From Aquabacterium olei (GTDB lineage Bacteria; Pseudomonadota; Gammaproteobacteria; Burkholderiales; Burkholderiaceae_C): a stretch of 64,000 nucleotides of DNA. Positions 38,208 through 47,538 of the stretch are shown here, one piece after another. Positions within the stretch are counted from its first letter, which is position 1. Every line of letters begins with the position of its first letter. The DNA lies in the NCBI RefSeq assembly GCF_003100395.1, contig NZ_CP029210.1:3224001-3288000 (forward strand), given 5' to 3'. Both the position numbers and the translations under genes were made by a program. The notes under the pieces were generated by a model that saw only the letters and a list, made by a program, of their open reading frames with translations, was not told the DNA's origin and searched no databases.

Positions 38208-38223
38208 ATACTGGTGGGGGTAT
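38208..38223 (+). promoter_or_regulatory. Operator-like dyad over a TATACT -10 before yeeE
   Basis: ATAC-N8-GTAT spans 38208-38223 and overlaps TATACT at 38207-38212, which would serve as a -10 for the YeeE/YedE pair. The G-rich middle, read on the other strand as ATACCCCC, is reminiscent of CsoR/CstR-type sites, which in some bacteria sense persulfides. No such regulator gene is in view. A 23-base gap separates the dyad from the first ATG. Confidence 0.35.
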
Positions 38224-38245
38224 TAAACGAATCCAGGATCGCCTC

Positions 38246-38677
38246 ATGTCCTCCTCCCTTTTTCCTTTGCTCGGCGGCCTGCTGATCGGCGGCGCCTCGG
38301 TGTTGCTGCTGGTGGGGTTGGGTCGCATCGCCGGCATCAGTGGCATCACTTTCGGCCTGCTGGAGCGCGCCAACTGGCAGGCCGGCCCCGGATGGCGTCT
38401 GGCGTTTGTGGCCGGGCTGGTCGGCGCGGGATGGCTGTGGCAGCAGGGCACGGGAGCGCCACTGGCACCCGCGCGCGAGATGCACCTTCCCCTGCTGGTG
38501 ATCAGCGGGCTGCTGGTGGGCTGGGGCACGTCACTGGGCAGCGGCTGCACCAGCGGGCACGGGGTGTGCGGCCTGGGGCGGCTGTCGCTGCGCTCGCTGG
38601 CGGCCGTGCTGACCTTCATGGGCACGGGGGCCGTGACGGTGTTCGTGATGCGCCACGTGGTTGGCGCCGGCTATTGA
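38246..38677 (+). CDS. YeeE/YedE family half-transporter, first subunit
   Basis: A 143-residue inner-membrane protein with four hydrophobic segments. The start ATG at 38246 (MSSSLFPLLGGLLIGGA) was preferred over an upstream frame extension that crosses the promoter. The conserved cysteine motif GSGCTSGHGVCGLGRLS marks the YeeE/YedE (DUF395) family, whose full-length members import thiosulfate and whose two-part versions are linked with sulfide or persulfide handling. Its partner begins 14 bases downstream. Position between the sulfate transporter and metY supports a sulfur role. Confidence 0.85.
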   Translation: MSSSLFPLLGGLLIGGASVLLLVGLGRIAGISGITFGLLERANWQAGPGWRLAFVAGLVGAGWLWQQGTGAPLAPAREMHLPLLVISGLLVGWGTSLGSGCTSGHGVCGLGRLSLRSLAAVLTFMGTGAVTVFVMRHVVGAGY

Positions 38678-38691
38678 AGGGAGATCACCTC

Positions 38692-39165
38692 ATGTCTGCA
38701 CACACTGCATCCGATCGCAACGCCGTCTGCATGATGGACCGTTGCCGCACCCGCGCGGGCATCGGCATCGCCCTCCTGGCCGGCCTCGTGTTCGGAGCGG
38801 GCCTGATCCTGTCGGGCATGACCGATCCGACCGTGGTGCTCGGCTTCCTCGATGTGGCGGGCGTGTGGAACCCCAGCCTGGCCTTCGTGATGGGCGGGGC
38901 TGTGGGCGTGACGCTGGTGGGCTTCCGCCTCGTGGCGCGGCGGCCCGCGCCCTTGTGTGACGTGCAGTTTCACCTGCCGCAGAAGCGGACGCTGGACGCC
39001 CGACTGCTGATCGGCGCAGCCCTGTTCGGCGTGGGCTGGGGGCTGTCGGGCTACTGCCCGGGGCCGGCGCTGACCGGCCTGCTGGCAGGCAACGCCGAGG
39101 CCGGCATCGTGGTGGCCGCGATGCTGGCCGGGGCCTGGCTGCAGCGCCGGACGAATCGGGGCTGA
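38692..39165 (+). CDS. YeeE/YedE family half-transporter, second subunit
   Basis: A 157-residue membrane protein starting MSAHTASDRN at 38692 behind AAGGGAGA. It carries the second family motif, GWGLSGYCPGPALTGLL, with the conserved Cys, and GLVFGAGLILSGMTDPTVVLGFLD (in parts: FGAGLILSGM, VVLGFLD). Together with the upstream gene it reconstitutes a full YeeE-like transporter as two peptides. It converges with metY 18 bases on. Confidence 0.85.
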   Translation: MSAHTASDRNAVCMMDRCRTRAGIGIALLAGLVFGAGLILSGMTDPTVVLGFLDVAGVWNPSLAFVMGGAVGVTLVGFRLVARRPAPLCDVQFHLPQKRTLDARLLIGAALFGVGWGLSGYCPGPALTGLLAGNAEAGIVVAAMLAGAWLQRRTNRG

Positions 39166-39183
39166 GCCAGGCTTCGGGGCCGA

Positions 39184-40470
39184 TCAGGCCTGCGCGAGCG
39201 CCTGATCCAGGTCGGCAAGCAGGTCGGCAATGTGCTCGATGCCCACGCACAGGCGCACGGTGTCTTCCGTCACACCGGCCCTGGCCAGTTCTTCGGGCGA
39301 CAGCTGACGGTGGGTGGTCGACGCCGGGTGCGTGGCCAGCGAGCGCACGTCCCCGATGTTCACCAGACGGGTGAAGAGCTTGAGGCCGTCCAGGAACCGG
39401 GCGCCCCCCTCACGGCCACCCGGCACACCGAAAGTCAGCAGGCCGGAGGCGCTGCCGCTCAGGTACTTCTTGGCCAGCGCATGCTCGGGGTGGTCTTCCA
39501 AGCCTGCGTAGTTGACCCATGCCACGCGCGGATGGTCCTTCAGGAACTGGGCCACCTTCTTGGTGTTCTCGTTGATGCGGTCCATGCGCAGGCTCAGCGT
39601 CTCGATGCCCTGCAGGATCAGGAAGGCGTTGAAGGGCGAGATCGCTGCACCGGTGTTGCGCAGCGGCACCACGCGGGCGCGGCCGATGTAGGCCGCCGGG
39701 CCCAGGGCTTCGGTGTAGACCACGCCGTGGTAGCTGGGGTCCGGCTCGTTGAGGCGCTTGAAGCGGGCCTTGTGCTGGGCCCACGGGAACTTGCCGGAGT
39801 CGACGATGGCGCCGCCCAGGCTGGTGCCATGGCCACCGAGGTACTTGGTGAGCGAGTGCACCACGATGTCGGCGCCGTGCTCGATCGGGCGGCACAGGTA
39901 GGGCGACGGCACGGTGTTGTCGACGATCAGCGGCACGCCGTTGCGGTGGGCGATCTCGGCGATCTTTTCCAGGTCGGTCACGTTGCCGGCCGGGTTGCCC
40001 AGCGATTCGACAAAGATGGCCTTGGTGCGCTCATCGATCAACGCTTCGAAGCTGGCCGGGTCCCGGTGGTCGGCAAAGCGGGTGGTGATGCCGTACTGCG
40101 GCAGGGTGTGGGCCAGCAGGTTGAAGGTGCCGCCATACAGGGCGGTCGATGACACGATGTTGTCACCGGCCTCGGTGATGGTCTGGATGGCGTACGTGAT
40201 GGCCGCCTGCCCCGAGGCCAGGGCCAGGGCGCCGATGCCGCCTTCCAGCGCCGCGACGCGCTGCTCCAGCACATCGGTGGTGGGGTTCATGATGCGGGTG
40301 TAGATGTTGCCCGGCACCTTCAGGTCGAACAGGTCGGCACCGTGCTGCGCGCTGTCGAAGGCGTACGCGACCGTCTGGTAGATGGGCACGGCCACGGCCT
40401 TGGTGGTCGGGTCGGGCGAGTAGCCGGCGTGCACTGACAGGGTTTCGAATTTCCAGTTCGGGTTCGACAT
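39184..40470 (-). CDS. metY: O-acetylhomoserine aminocarboxypropyltransferase
   Basis: A 428-residue PLP-dependent Cys/Met-metabolism enzyme that makes homocysteine from O-acetylhomoserine and sulfide. The start at [20 protein letters not shown] was chosen on the conserved N-terminus. [22 protein letters not shown] binds phosphate (in parts [11 protein letters not shown] and [11 protein letters not shown]). The Schiff-base Lys is in [20 protein letters not shown] (about residue 210). [13 protein letters not shown] is the C-terminal substrate loop. The insertions typical of MetY rather than cystathionine synthases are present. It has its own upstream dyad like that of sbp. Confidence 0.92.
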   Translation of the reverse strand: MSNPNWKFETLSVHAGYSPDPTTKAVAVPIYQTVAYAFDSAQHGADLFDLKVPGNIYTRIMNPTTDVLEQRVAALEGGIGALALASGQAAITYAIQTITEAGDNIVSSTALYGGTFNLLAHTLPQYGITTRFADHRDPASFEALIDERTKAIFVESLGNPAGNVTDLEKIAEIAHRNGVPLIVDNTVPSPYLCRPIEHGADIVVHSLTKYLGGHGTSLGGAIVDSGKFPWAQHKARFKRLNEPDPSYHGVVYTEALGPAAYIGRARVVPLRNTGAAISPFNAFLILQGIETLSLRMDRINENTKKVAQFLKDHPRVAWVNYAGLEDHPEHALAKKYLSGSASGLLTFGVPGGREGGARFLDGLKLFTRLVNIGDVRSLATHPASTTHRQLSPEELARAGVTEDTVRLCVGIEHIADLLADLDQALAQA

Positions 40471-40555
40471 CGTGTTCCTCTTGTTGGTCTGGGGTCTGCT
40501 GAACGCAGACGCACACACTAAGCCGTCAGCTCGACAAAGCCAAGTGGGGGAACTG

Positions 40556-40581
40556 ATGCGCGTCATGCGGGTTGCGCATAA
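40556..40581 (-). promoter_or_regulatory. Operator candidate upstream of metY
   Basis: Two overlapping dyads lie here. ATGCGC-N12-GCGCAT spans 40556-40579. On the minus strand TTATGC-GCAACCC-GCAT (40581-40565) has the same arms and spacing as the site upstream of sbp. It is about 95 bases before the metY start. Shared sulfur control by a LysR-type protein is inferred. No SAM riboswitch was recognised in the leader. Confidence 0.5.
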
Positions 40582-40615
40582 GCCGCAGCGGCTCGCACGA
40601 CGGCGGGCGCCTTGC

Positions 40616-41503
40616 TCAGCGCAGGTGCCGCTCGAAGAACGCCAGCGTGCGCTGCCAGGCCACCCGGGCGGCCGCCTCGTCATAGCGCGGCGTGGTGTCG
40701 TTGTGGAAGCCGTGCTGTGTGCCGGGGTAGATGTGGGCCTCGTGGCGCACCCCGGAGCGCTTCAGCGCCGCCTCGTAGGCAGGCCAGCCGGCATTGATGC
40801 GCTCGTCCTGCTCGGCGTAGTGGATGAGCAGCGGCGCCTGGATGCGCGCCACCTCTTCTGCAGCGGGCTGCCCCCCATAGAACGGCACGGCGGCATCCAG
40901 CTCGGGCAGTTGCACTGCCAGGTGGTTGGCGATGGCGCCGCCGTAGCAGAAGCCGACCGCCCCGGTCTTGCCGTTGCCATCCGGATGCGCCTTCAGCCAG
41001 CGCGCAGCCGCGACAAAATCCGCTCGGGCGCGCGCCGGATCGAGCTTCTGGAAGAGCTCTCGCGCCTTGTCTTCGTCACCGGGGTAGCCGCCCAGCGAAG
41101 ACAACGCATCCGGTGCGAAGGCAATGAAATTTGCCAGCGCGAGCCGGCGTGCCACGTCCGCGATGTGCGGGTTGAGACCACGGTTCTCGTGCACGACGAG
41201 CACGGTGGGCAGCTTTCCCTGCACGCGTGCGGGCTTCACCAGGTAACCGCGCACGGTGCCATGGCCCTGCGGCGACGGGATCTCGACCAACGAGGCGACG
41301 ATTCGCGCATCGTCCGGGGCCACCTGCTGCGCGTGCGCGAAGTTGGGTGCCAGTTGCGCCAGCAGCATCTCGGCCGAGACCGCTGCGGTGGTGTACTTGC
41401 CCGCGCCCTGCAGGAAGCCGCGGCGGTCGAGCTGGCCGTGGACATACTGGTCGAACAGGCGCAGCACTTCGGGGGCGAAGTCTCGGGCGGTCAGTCGGGA
41501 CAT
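40616..41503 (-). CDS. Dienelactone hydrolase family protein, probably Tat-exported
   Basis: A 295-residue alpha/beta-hydrolase. The start MSRLTARDFAPEVLRLFDQY fits a short helical N-terminus, and QLDRRGFLQGAGKYTTAAV (about residues 26-44) is a twin-arginine-type signal set back from the start. The Cys nucleophile is in GFCYGGAIAN, the Asp in AEQDERI and the His in GTQHGFHND, the Cys-Asp-His triad of dienelactone hydrolases. VVHENRGLNPHIADVARRLA is the usual N-terminal core. The substrate is unknown; no ring-cleavage genes adjoin it. It sits between metY and the ccm operon. Confidence 0.88.
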   Translation of the reverse strand: MSRLTARDFAPEVLRLFDQYVHGQLDRRGFLQGAGKYTTAAVSAEMLLAQLAPNFAHAQQVAPDDARIVASLVEIPSPQGHGTVRGYLVKPARVQGKLPTVLVVHENRGLNPHIADVARRLALANFIAFAPDALSSLGGYPGDEDKARELFQKLDPARARADFVAAARWLKAHPDGNGKTGAVGFCYGGAIANHLAVQLPELDAAVPFYGGQPAAEEVARIQAPLLIHYAEQDERINAGWPAYEAALKRSGVRHEAHIYPGTQHGFHNDTTPRYDEAAARVAWQRTLAFFERHLR

Positions 41504-41591
41504 GGTCTCTCCTGGGTGGGATAGGGGGATCGGCGGTGACAGTCTGGCAGGTTGAGAAGCGCCCTGACTGGCACAGGGATTCAGGTTCACG

Positions 41592-42293
41592 TCATCGTGC
41601 GGGCCGGGGCGCCACATCGCGTGCAGCGAGGTCACGCGCCCTGTCGATCTGCGCGCGGATGCGGTCCTGCACTTCGGCGTCGGCCGGCGCACGGGCCAGC
41701 AAGGCTTCCCAACGGGCGATCGCCCGGGCGTGGTCTCCCCGCTCGAGCGCGGCACTGCCCAACAGGGCCTGCGCCTGTACGTGGTCGGGATCGAGTTTCA
41801 GCGCCCGCTCCAGCACCTGCTCCGGTTCACCGCTGAGCCGTTGTCCGCGAGCCATGCCCAGCGTCACCGCGTACTCGGTGAGCTGGTCCGCACCGGGCGG
41901 CACCAGCTGGAACAGCCGCTGCCAGGCCGCCACGGCGTCGTCGAAGCGCTGCAGCGTCTCGTACGAGCGAATCAGCTTGCGCCAACCTTCCACATCGTCC
42001 GGCTGCTGCTTCAGGCGGGCCGCCAGGCGCTGCACCATGGCTTCGATCTGGGCCGGGCCCACCTGTCCCGCATCGGACGGTGCGGCGGCGGCCCGCTCAT
42101 GCGGCACGCGCACGGACCACATGCCCGGCTGCCCCAGCGCCAGATACCCCACAACCGCGCCCGACAGCAGGGCGCCCGACACGGCCACGCCCGCGCCGCG
42201 CGCAACATGCCACCACGGGCGCAACACGGCGATCACCGGCACCGAGGCCAGGGCCAGTGCGCCGGACAGGAAGACGGCATCCGACGGGTTCAT
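41592..42293 (-). CDS. ccmI: Cytochrome c maturation TPR protein CcmI
   Basis: A 233-residue membrane-anchored TPR protein. Two hydrophobic stretches (about residues 5-24 and 33-52) are followed by a periplasmic part with repeat-like helices (IEAMVQRLAARLKQQPDD, DAVAAWQRLFQLVP, ALLGSAALERGDHARAIARW). CcmI holds apocytochrome c for haem ligation. Its start overlaps the ccmH stop (ATGA), and it is the last gene of the ccm operon. Confidence 0.85.
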   Translation of the reverse strand: MNPSDAVFLSGALALASVPVIAVLRPWWHVARGAGVAVSGALLSGAVVGYLALGQPGMWSVRVPHERAAAAPSDAGQVGPAQIEAMVQRLAARLKQQPDDVEGWRKLIRSYETLQRFDDAVAAWQRLFQLVPPGADQLTEYAVTLGMARGQRLSGEPEQVLERALKLDPDHVQAQALLGSAALERGDHARAIARWEALLARAPADAEVQDRIRAQIDRARDLAARDVAPRPAR

Positions 42294-42802
42294 GCCGGTC
42301 TCCCGCGACGGGGGTGCAACGAGCCCGCCTCATGCTCGAGGTGCGTGGGCGCCGCGGCGGTCGCCTCGGCGAGGTCCTCATCGCGCAGCCTTCGGGCGCG
42401 CACCGCCAGCGCCAGCCCAGCCAGCGCCAGCAACAGCATCACCACCGGCCCGCCCCACAGGGCCAGGGTGGCCGCTTGCAAGGGCGGGCGGTACAGCACA
42501 AAGGCACCATAACGCTGGACCATGAAGTCACGCACCTGCTGGTCGCTCGCGCCGGCCGCCACCTGGCTGCGCACGACCTCGCGCAACTGCACCGCCAGCG
42601 GCGCGTGCGAGTCCGCCACGCTCTGGTTCTGGCAGACCAGGCAACGCAACTCCGCCGCCAGCGCGTGCACCCGGTCTTCGAGCACCGTATCGGAGCCGGC
42701 CGCGTGCGGTGCGGCCCCATCCGGCACCTCGGCCGCGCGGGCACCGGGGATCCCGTTCAGGATCAGGGCCAACAGGCCGGTACAGACAAGGCGGTCACGC
42801 AC
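42290..42802 (-). CDS. ccmH: Cytochrome c maturation thiol oxidoreductase CcmH
   Basis: A 170-residue exported, membrane-tethered protein that keeps apocytochrome cysteines reduced. The LRCLVCQNQSVADS motif holds the redox pair. A signal segment precedes it and a C-terminal membrane helix follows (about residues 115-135). The start seems to be GTG at 42802, overlapping the dsbE stop by eight bases. Confidence 0.92.
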   Translation of the reverse strand: MRDRLVCTGLLALILNGIPGARAAEVPDGAAPHAAGSDTVLEDRVHALAAELRCLVCQNQSVADSHAPLAVQLREVVRSQVAAGASDQQVRDFMVQRYGAFVLYRPPLQAATLALWGGPVVMLLLALAGLALAVRARRLRDEDLAEATAAAPTHLEHEAGSLHPRRGRPA

Positions 42803-43346
42803 GTTGCAACTCCCGGATCAGCGGCAACAGGGTCTGCTGCCAGTCGGCCTCGCTCAACGGCCCGGTGAACTTGTGGCGAATCCGCCCACGCTTGTCGATG
42901 ACAAAGGTTTCCGGCACGGCGACCACGCCGAACTCGATCCCCACGCGCCCCTCGTTGTCGGACACCGTGACCACATAGGGGTTGCCATGCTCGACCAGCC
43001 AGGCACGGGCGCGGCCCGGGTCGTCCTGATAGTTCAGGCCAACCAGCGCGATCCCGCTGGCCTGAGCGCGGGCGACCAGAACGGGGTGTTCGTGCAGGCA
43101 GCTGGTGCACCAGGAGGCCCACACATTGAGCAGCCACACCTGGCCCTTAAGGTCCGCGGGCTGGAACGACGCGTTTTCGGTGCGTACCGACGTCAGCACG
43201 GGGGCGGTAAAGGCGGGCACATCGTGCCCGACCAGCGCAGAGGGCAACACCGCCGGGTCGGCGCCCTCGGCCTGATGACGCAGACCCAGCGCCAGGGTGG
43301 CAACGATCGCGGCGAACAAGGCCAGCGGCAGAACAAAGCGGCTCAT
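42795..43346 (-). CDS. dsbE: Thiol:disulfide interchange protein DsbE/CcmG
   Basis: A 183-residue membrane-anchored thioredoxin-like protein in cytochrome c assembly. One N-terminal helix (MSRFVLPLALFAAIVATLAL), then a thioredoxin fold with active site WASWCTSCLHEHPVL and the cis-Pro region VAVPETFVIDKRG. It passes reductant to CcmH and apocytochrome. It overlaps ccmF by four bases. Confidence 0.94.
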   Translation of the reverse strand: MSRFVLPLALFAAIVATLALGLRHQAEGADPAVLPSALVGHDVPAFTAPVLTSVRTENASFQPADLKGQVWLLNVWASWCTSCLHEHPVLVARAQASGIALVGLNYQDDPGRARAWLVEHGNPYVVTVSDNEGRVGIEFGVVAVPETFVIDKRGRIRHKFTGPLSEADWQQTLLPLIRELQRA

Positions 43347-45388
43347 GCGCGCCCTCCCTTCAGATTTCTCACCAGGGGCGATGGCACCCCGACACGGGCA
43401 TCCGGCACCGGCTGTGTCAGGCTTTCAGGCTCACTGGATGAGCGAGTTCGATGCCGTCGGTACCGGGCATCGCACGCCGACAAGACGCCCCCGAAAGCGA
43501 TGATCAGCACCCCGGACCAGACCCAGCTCATGAAGGGCTTGACCTGCACGCGCACCCCCCAGGCGCCGTCGGGGCCGGTATCGGCCAGCGACACATACAA
43601 GTCGCGCGTCCAGCCGCGGTCGATGGCGGCCTCCGTCATGGGCATGCGCTGTACCACGTACAGGCGCTTTTCGGGGTACAGGGTCGTCAGCCGCTGCCCG
43701 CCCCGTGACACCTCGAAGGTGGCCCGTGCAGCGACATAGTTCGGCCCTTGCGCGCGTTGAAGGTCCTGGAAGGCAAAGCGGTAGTCGCCGACCTGCACGG
43801 CCTGCCCCACCTGCAGGCTGGCGTCCTGAACGTGATCCAGCCCGCGTGCCAGCGTCACGCCGGCCACGAACACACCGACACCCAGGTGTGCCACCACCAT
43901 GCCCCACCAGGCGGCCGGGATGTGCGCCACGGCACGGGGCCAGCTCTCTGCTGCCACGCCCTGCACGCGGCGCGCCACCAGGTGCACGGTGCCCACACCA
44001 ATCCACACGGCCAGCAAGAGTCCGGCGGCCACCCCGGCTGACAGCCGTGCCCAGAAACCGGCGGCCAGCAGGGTCACTGCCGCGGCCGTCAGCAACACCG
44101 GCCAGGCCCCGCGCAGGCGAATCCACAGTGCGCCCCCTGTGTCGCGCCTCCAGTTCACGAACGGCCCCAGCGCCAGCAGCCCCAGCAGCGGCAGCATCAA
44201 GGGCACGAACACGGCCTCGAAATACGGCGGCCCGACAGAGATGCGCACGCCCGTGATGGCATCCAGAGCCAGTGGATACAGGGTGCCCAAGAGGATGGTG
44301 GCAGCGCTGACCAGCAGAAAGACGTTGTTGAGCAGCAGCGCTGTCTCGCGCGAGAGCAAATCGAATCGCCCACCCAACCCGATGCGAGGCGCACGCCACG
44401 CATACAGCGCCAGGGAGCCGCCGATGACGATGACCAGGAAGGCGAGGATGTAGAGGCCGCGTCGGGGATCGCTCGCAAAGGCATGCACCGAGGTCAGCAC
44501 GCCCGAGCGGACCAGAAAGGTGCCCAGCAGCGACAGCGAGAACGCGAGGATGGCCAGCAGCACCGTCCAGCTCTTGAAGCTGCCGCGCTGCTCGCTCACC
44601 GCGAGCGAGTGCAGCAGGGCAGTGGCCACCAGCCAGGGCATGAAGGAGGCGTTCTCGACCGCATCCCAGAACCACCAGCCGCCCCACCCCAGCTCGTAAT
44701 AGGCCCAGAAGCTGCCCAGCTGGATGCCCAGCGTCAGAAAGCTCCAGGCAGCGAGCGTCCATGGGCGCGACCAGCGGGCCCATTCGGCGTCCAGCCGGCC
44801 GCTGATCAGTGCCGCGATGGCGAACGCAAACGCCACCGAGAGCCCGACGTAGCCCATGTAGAGCAGCGGCGGGTGAAAGATCATGCCCGGGTCCTGCAGC
44901 AGCGGGTTCAGATCCTGTCCCTCCAGCGGCGCTGGCAGCGCGCGGTCGAACGGGTTGGATGTGAACAGCGTGAAGCTGAGGAAGCCGATGCTGACGAGGC
45001 CGAGCACGGCGAGCACGCGGGCCAGCGTGTCGGGAGACAGACGCCGGCTGAAGATGGCCACCGCCAGCGTCCAGCCGGACAGCATGAGTTGCCACAACAA
45101 CAACGAGCCCTCGTGGCCACCCCAGGTCGCGGCCACCCGCAAGGGCCAGGGCAGCAGGCCGTTGGCGTGCTGGCTGACATAGGCCACCGACCAGTCCATC
45201 TGCACGAACGCGGCCACCAGCAGCCCGAACGCCGCGCCCACCAGCACGAACTGCGCCGCGGCCAGAGGCCGGGCGAGCGCCATCCAGTGTGCGCGCCCGG
45301 TCTGCGCCCCCCATAGGGGCACGCTGCCCAGCAACAAGGCCACGCCCAGCGCCAGCATGAGCGCCCACTGTCCCCACTCGGCCGTCAT
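43343..45388 (-). CDS. ccmF: Haem lyase CcmF
   Basis: A 681-residue multi-spanning membrane protein that attaches haem to apocytochrome c. The start was placed at MTAEWGQWALMLALGVALL. The WWD signature GWGGWWFWDAVENASFMPW lies near residue 230. GGHEGSLLLW and SVHAFASDPRRGLYIL are conserved CcmF loops. It is preceded by ccmE with four bases between the genes and is coupled to dsbE. Confidence 0.95.
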   Translation of the reverse strand: MTAEWGQWALMLALGVALLLGSVPLWGAQTGRAHWMALARPLAAAQFVLVGAAFGLLVAAFVQMDWSVAYVSQHANGLLPWPLRVAATWGGHEGSLLLWQLMLSGWTLAVAIFSRRLSPDTLARVLAVLGLVSIGFLSFTLFTSNPFDRALPAPLEGQDLNPLLQDPGMIFHPPLLYMGYVGLSVAFAFAIAALISGRLDAEWARWSRPWTLAAWSFLTLGIQLGSFWAYYELGWGGWWFWDAVENASFMPWLVATALLHSLAVSEQRGSFKSWTVLLAILAFSLSLLGTFLVRSGVLTSVHAFASDPRRGLYILAFLVIVIGGSLALYAWRAPRIGLGGRFDLLSRETALLLNNVFLLVSAATILLGTLYPLALDAITGVRISVGPPYFEAVFVPLMLPLLGLLALGPFVNWRRDTGGALWIRLRGAWPVLLTAAAVTLLAAGFWARLSAGVAAGLLLAVWIGVGTVHLVARRVQGVAAESWPRAVAHIPAAWWGMVVAHLGVGVFVAGVTLARGLDHVQDASLQVGQAVQVGDYRFAFQDLQRAQGPNYVAARATFEVSRGGQRLTTLYPEKRLYVVQRMPMTEAAIDRGWTRDLYVSLADTGPDGAWGVRVQVKPFMSWVWSGVLIIAFGGVLSACDARYRRHRTRSSSEPESLTQPVPDARVGVPSPLVRNLKGGRA

Positions 45389-45392
45389 CGGC

Positions 45393-45839
45393 TCACCTTT
45401 CCTTCGCGCCCAGCGGAGCCCGGGCCTGCTCGAGTGCCCTGGCCGCTTCGGGCGGCATGTAGTTCTCGTCGTGCTTGGCCAGCACCTCGTCGGCCGCAAA
45501 CCGGCCGTCGGCCTGCAAGCGGCCCTGCGCGACCACGCCCTTGCCCTCCTTGAAGAGATCGGGCAGCAGCCCGGCGTATTGCACTTCCACCCGTTGCACC
45601 GCGTCGGTCACCACAAAGCGGTGGCCCAGGCCATTGGCTTCCCGGCGGTGGCTGCCTGCCTCGACCATGCCGCCAATGCGGAAGCTGCGGCCCACGGGCG
45701 CCTCGCCCCGGCTGATCTGCGAGGGCGTGAAGAAGAACACCAGGTTCTGCTGAAACGCCTGCAGCACAAAGAAGACCGCCAGCCCGAGCACGGCGACACC
45801 GCCGAGCGCCAGGGCCAGACGCTGCTGTCGCGGCTTCAT
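45393..45839 (-). CDS. ccmE: Haem chaperone CcmE
   Basis: A 148-residue periplasmic haem carrier tethered by an N-terminal helix ([19 protein letters not shown]). The beta-barrel contains [11 protein letters not shown] and VVAQGRL, and the haem-binding His is in [12 protein letters not shown], the His-type CcmE motif. Start ATG 45839 overlaps ccmD by four bases. Confidence 0.94.
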   Translation of the reverse strand: MKPRQQRLALALGGVAVLGLAVFFVLQAFQQNLVFFFTPSQISRGEAPVGRSFRIGGMVEAGSHRREANGLGHRFVVTDAVQRVEVQYAGLLPDLFKEGKGVVAQGRLQADGRFAADEVLAKHDENYMPPEAARALEQARAPLGAKER

Positions 45840-46039
45840 GGCGCAGACTCCACGTGAGCCGGGCCTTCGGCGGCCTCGTCCTGCCAGCTCGCCCGCACGG
45901 CATTGCGCAGGCGGCGATCGGCGTGGCGCAACAGCACCGCCTCGATGCCCAGTGCCAGCGCCACCGCGCCAAACGATCCCCACACATACCGCCCGTAGCC
46001 ACCCATGTCGATGAAGGCATTCCAGCTCGTCCAGTTCAT
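45836..46039 (-). CDS. ccmD: Haem exporter subunit CcmD
   Basis: A 67-residue single-span membrane protein ([20 protein letters not shown], helix to about residue 37, then a charged tail). CcmD helps to release holo-CcmE from CcmABC. It overlaps ccmC and ccmE by four bases on each side. It lies inside a much longer open frame, but only this part fits the family. Confidence 0.85.
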   Translation of the reverse strand: MNWTSWNAFIDMGGYGRYVWGSFGAVALALGIEAVLLRHADRRLRNAVRASWQDEAAEGPAHVESAP

Positions 46040-46839
46040 CGCGCCACTCCGGTCTGGTGAGGCGCGAGCAGCGCCCGAACCCAGGCGGCGTCGGCCTCGC
46101 GCTGCAGGATGAGCGTGCGAAGACGCTGCAACACCACCGCAACGGCCCAGGCCCACAGCGCCACGGTGCACAGCAGCATGCCCGCGAGCATGGGGGCGGC
46201 CATCGTGGGCGCCGATCTGAAACTCACCGACGCGCCCTGGTGCAAGGTGTTCCACCACTGCACGGAGAAATAGATGACCGGGACATTGACCACGCCGACC
46301 AGGGTCAGCAAGGCACCTGCCCGGTCGCCACGAAGTGGATCGTCGATGGCCGACTGCAGCGCCATCACGCCGAGGTAGAGGAACAGGAGAATGAGTTCGG
46401 AGGTCAGGCGGGCATCCCAGACCCACCAGGTGCCCCAGGTGGGCTGGCCCCACAAGGCGCCGGTCCACAGGGCCAGGAAGGTGAACAGCGCGCCGGTGGG
46501 CGCGATGGCGCGCGCCAGCAGCGACGACACCCGGGTGTTGAAGACCCAGCCCACCGCTGACCAGAAGGCCATGGCCACGTACAGCACCATCGACAGCCAG
46601 GCCGCCGGCACGTGCACGAAGATGATGCGATACGCCTCGCCCTGCTGGTGGTCGGTGGGCGCGACCAGCAGGCCCACATACAGGCCGATGACCGCCGTGA
46701 CAGCGGCCAGCGCGATGGCCCAAGGGCGAAGTTGCCCGGCCAGGCGAAAGGCAGCCGGGGGCGAGGCAAAGCGCCAGAGGCCCCGGGTGGCCGCGGCCCC
46801 GTCGGGTTGCCGATGTCGCAACCAGGTGGTCGTGCTCAT
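46036..46839 (-). CDS. ccmC: Haem exporter permease CcmC
   Basis: A 267-residue membrane protein with six helices that loads haem on CcmE. WWD signature: [31 protein letters not shown] and [19 protein letters not shown] hold the conserved haem-ligand histidines. It begins 30 bases after the ccmB stop. Confidence 0.95.
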   Translation of the reverse strand: MSTTTWLRHRQPDGAAATRGLWRFASPPAAFRLAGQLRPWAIALAAVTAVIGLYVGLLVAPTDHQQGEAYRIIFVHVPAAWLSMVLYVAMAFWSAVGWVFNTRVSSLLARAIAPTGALFTFLALWTGALWGQPTWGTWWVWDARLTSELILLFLYLGVMALQSAIDDPLRGDRAGALLTLVGVVNVPVIYFSVQWWNTLHQGASVSFRSAPTMAAPMLAGMLLCTVALWAWAVAVVLQRLRTLILQREADAAWVRALLAPHQTGVAR

Positions 46840-46869
46840 TGCAGATCCTTGTCGATCACGGTGTCCGCC

Positions 46870-47538
46870 TCATCCCACCGACACCTTCAGGCTGTGCGCC
46901 GCAGCCCAGGGGGCGACAACCAGCGTGAAGGCCAGCAAGGCGGCCAGAAGATAGAAATGGGCAGCCAGGCCCTGGCCACTGCCATGGGCCACCACGGAGC
47001 CAGCGCCGAAGATCAGCACCGGCACCAGCAGCGGCAACACCAGCAGGTTGACCAGCACACCGCCGCCCTGCAGGCCCAGCGTGAGGGCCGCTCCGATGGC
47101 GCCCACCAGGCTCAGCACCGGGGTGCCGAGCGCGAGGCTGCCCGTCAGCACCGCGATGGCCGGCGTCGGCAGGTCGTACTGCAGCGCCAGCAGCGGCGAC
47201 AACAGCACCAGCGGCAGGCCGCTGACGAGCCAGTGCGCCACGACCTTGGACAGCACGATGAGGCTCAGCGGCTCGGGTGAGAGCAGCAACTGCTCGAGCG
47301 TGCCGTCGGCATGGTCCAGCGCAAACAGGCGACCCAGCGACAGCGTGGACGACAGGAGCGCGGCCACCCACAGGATGCCGGGGGCCATGCCGCGCAGCGT
47401 GTCGCGCTCGGGGCTGACCGCCAGCGGGAAGAGGCTGGCCGCCACGAGAAAGAAGCTCAACGTGGTCCACACATCGGATCGGCGGCGAAAGGCGAGCTGC
47501 AGGTCCCGGTGGAGCACGGTCAGAAAGACCCGCCCCAT
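46870..47538 (-). CDS. ccmB: Haem exporter permease CcmB
   Basis: A 222-residue integral membrane protein with six hydrophobic segments, partner of CcmA. Landmarks are LHRDLQLAFRRRSD, LFALDHADGTLEQLLLSPEP and the C-terminal PWAAAHSLKVSVG. The start overlaps the ccmA stop by one base (TGATG). Confidence 0.93.
   Translation of the reverse strand: MGRVFLTVLHRDLQLAFRRRSDVWTTLSFFLVAASLFPLAVSPERDTLRGMAPGILWVAALLSSTLSLGRLFALDHADGTLEQLLLSPEPLSLIVLSKVVAHWLVSGLPLVLLSPLLALQYDLPTPAIAVLTGSLALGTPVLSLVGAIGAALTLGLQGGGVLVNLLVLPLLVPVLIFGAGSVVAHGSGQGLAAHFYLLAALLAFTLVVAPWAAAHSLKVSVG

Noticed and set aside
40471..40620. SAM or SAH riboswitch in the metY leader
   Set aside because: No conserved core of SAM-I, SAM-II or SAH riboswitches could be laid out; only the operator-like dyads stand out.
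46040..46723. Extension of ccmD into a 295-codon protein
   Set aside because: The upstream part of that frame is the out-of-frame image of ccmC; only the last 67 codons match CcmD.
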